From contig JAHDCM010000021.1 in assembly GCA_020629895.1 (NCBI GenBank), forward strand, positions 1 through 15,837: a DNA stretch of 15,837 nt, in the 5' to 3' direction. The stretch comes from Bacteroidota bacterium (lineage in GTDB: Bacteria > Bacteroidota > Bacteroidia > Chitinophagales > UBA2359). The notes under the pieces are model-generated. The model did not search any database, was not told where the DNA came from, and saw only the letters and a list, made by a program, of their open reading frames with translations. Below are positions 14,538 through 15,837 of the stretch, in pieces (the stretch's first letter is position 1; each line of letters begins with the position of its first letter). Both the position numbers and the translations under genes were made by a program.

Positions 14538-14918
14538 CTATTTCTTTAATAAATCTCTAATTTCAGTTAACAACACTTCCTGTGCTGGTGGGTCTGCTAC
14601 TTCTTCTTGTTTCTTTACGGCACGATTATAGACTTTTACAACCATAAAAATAGCTAAGGCTACTAATAAGAAGTCGATAATATTTTGAATAAAGGCACCA
14701 TAATTAAGGGTAACAGCTTCTACGCCTTCCTTAGCATCTTGAATAACATATTTTAGGTCAGAGAAATTAACTCCACCCATTAGCATCCCTATTGGAGGCA
14801 TTAATACATCAGATACGAAAGAGGTAACAATTTTACCAAAGGCAGCCCCTAAAACAACTGCAACAGCGAGGTCGAGTATATTACCCCGCATGACAAATTC
14901 CTTGAATTCTTGAATCAT
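14538..14918 (-). CDS. mscL: Large-conductance mechanosensitive channel
   Basis: 126 residues, the normal length. The N-terminal amphipathic helix and first membrane helix read EFKEFVMRGNILDLAVAVVL (about 4-23), followed by GAAFGKIVTSFVSDVLMPPI (24-43) and the family motif MLMGGVNFSDLKY (45-57). The periplasmic loop is about 58-75, the second membrane helix about 78-97 (IQNIIDFLLVALAIFMVV), and the cytoplasmic C-terminal helix is near 112-126 (EVLLTEIRDLLKK). MscL forms a homopentamer in the inner membrane that opens under high tension and releases solutes during sudden osmotic downshift. The ATG at 14918 is fixed by the family N terminus. It is a single-gene unit; an inverted repeat GCCTAT/ATAGGC (14964-14969 with 14985-14990) lies upstream. 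Confidence 0.96.
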   Translation of the reverse strand: MIQEFKEFVMRGNILDLAVAVVLGAAFGKIVTSFVSDVLMPPIGMLMGGVNFSDLKYVIQDAKEGVEAVTLNYGAFIQNIIDFLLVALAIFMVVKVYNRAVKKQEEVADPPAQEVLLTEIRDLLKK

Positions 14919-15119
14919 AGTAGTGATTAATGAAAATTAATAATAAGAATCAGAGTTTATCATGCCTATGTATTAAAAATAACAATAGGCTTTATTGACG
15001 ACTTTGAGACTAATCTATTTGATCATTTGTCACGCAGGTAAATAATGTTGTATTTGATTTATTTTGTACTTATTCGTAATAGGGTTGCTATGATAGTGTT
15101 ATGGATTGGATAAAAAGAG

Positions 15120-15837
15120 TTATTCTACTATTATTTTATAACTTTGCAGGCCTATCTGATAAGGGTAACGTAAGAAATAAATACCAGTAGGATAGTTTTC
15201 AAAGCGGTAGTCGCTAATTTGAGCAGGAGTAGTAATTTTTTCTAACACTCTACCATGAGTATCTACAATCTCAATCCATTGAGGGAGGGTGCCATTATAC
15301 TGCAATTTAGCAGAACGCTGAACAGGATTCGGATGAATAGAAAGATGGGAATAATTGGAGATATTTGTTTGATTAAAAGGAGTATCAGTGGTCCAGTTAG
15401 CACCATGAATGGTGCCATGATTTTGTTGATTTGAATAATCATTACTTTGATAGCCTTGCCCTTCATTAAATGACCAATACCCCAATAAATGACTTGTTTG
15501 TTTGGTAGGAACCGCATACATCTGCAAGTAAATCTCTTCTTCTGAAGAAAAGACCCTATTCCAAATTTTTACCTCATCCAATATCCCTTTGAAAGGAAGA
15601 GAGCCACCACCAGGTAAATCATTCCCAATTCGAAGCAAGGTAGCTGCACTAGTCATAGATGCATTGACGGATTGTGTTGCGACTAATTGTCCATCAATAT
15701 AAATACGGAGTAAATCTTCTTTATCTGAAAAAGAGAAGGCATAGTGTTGCCATTGCTGAGGTATAACAGGCAACTTGGCTTTACCATGATAGGTTGCCTC
15801 ATTGCCAACAAACCACCGTAAGTGATCTTTATAATTT
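15120..15837 (-). CDS. LamG-domain T9SS cargo protein (partial, N terminus beyond window)
   Basis: The reading frame is open to the right edge of the window, so only the C-terminal 238 residues are present. The visible part starts with NYKDHLRWFVGNEATYHGK, then the LamG/concanavalin-like core W-Q-H-Y-A-F-S-F, LRIYIDGQLV, and KGILDEVKIWNRVFSSEEE, which is the classic LamG end. A second short WSFNEGQGYQSNDYSNQQN segment resembles the start of another LamG repeat, GYWSFNEG, commonly found between LamG units. The last 75 residues or so form a T9SS type A sorting domain (IHPNP near the start, then TGIYFLRY and the terminal YKIIVE). It is a secreted or surface-attached protein, perhaps carbohydrate-binding or adhesive. 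An internal TTG at 15773 should not be taken as the start. Confidence 0.88.
   Translation of the reverse strand, partial: NYKDHLRWFVGNEATYHGKAKLPVIPQQWQHYAFSFSDKEDLLRIYIDGQLVATQSVNASMTSAATLLRIGNDLPGGGSLPFKGILDEVKIWNRVFSSEEEIYLQMYAVPTKQTSHLLGYWSFNEGQGYQSNDYSNQQNHGTIHGANWTTDTPFNQTNISNYSHLSIHPNPVQRSAKLQYNGTLPQWIEIVDTHGRVLEKITTPAQISDYRFENYPTGIYFLRYPYQIGLQSYKIIVE

Noticed and set aside
1..15837. CRISPR arrays, tRNA/rRNA genes, phage or toxin-antitoxin modules
   Set aside because: No regularly spaced repeats, cloverleaf-like sequences, transposase, integrase or toxin-like small gene pairs were seen on reading both strands.

Overview
The window comes from an AT-rich chromosome of the phylum Bacteroidota, possibly a Saprospiria-type marine bacterium (genus not determined). 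The evidence is two secreted proteins with C-terminal type IX secretion (Por) sorting domains, a DUF4834 protein, a CtlX-type hydrolase, matches to the Bacteroidota promoter boxes TTG / TAnnTTTG, and almost no Shine-Dalgarno sequences. No tRNA, rRNA, CRISPR array, transposase or phage gene is visible.

Layout. Positions 231-3625 (minus strand): a secreted pappalysin-like metalloprotease and a CtlX-type hydrolase, separated by a structured dispersed repeat (copy 1) that runs into the hydrolase stop codon. Positions 3770-6582 (plus): a DMT-family exporter, yicC and gmk. The usual yicC-gmk neighbourhood is kept, but about 350 bases carrying a promoter-like sequence and a GC-rich palindromic element lie between the two genes. 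apaG (minus) converges on gmk and their stop codons overlap. An 800-base gene-free, AT-rich divergent spacer follows. It leads to the most distinctive gene, an 873-residue protein with two divergent copies of an unrecognised beta-rich domain followed by two CbbX/SpoVK-type AAA+ modules, closed by a strong intrinsic terminator.

Positions 10506-10751 hold copy 2 of the dispersed repeat. It is followed by DUF4834 and a TlpA-like thioredoxin lipoprotein (9 bases apart, probably one operon), a family 2 membrane glycosyltransferase, and an OppC/DppC-type ABC permease with two large insertions. mscL (minus) comes next. The 3' part of a LamG-domain T9SS cargo protein (minus) runs off the right edge.

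Most genes are housekeeping or envelope functions and do not form one pathway. The material that seems worth a second look is non-coding or architectural. The two repeat copies share a core but have unrelated long hairpin arms, show a compensatory base change, and have mismatches that are all A.C on the plus strand and so G.U on the minus strand. The other candidates are the doubled N-domain / doubled AAA+ protein with its long regulated-looking spacer, and the interrupted yicC-gmk junction.
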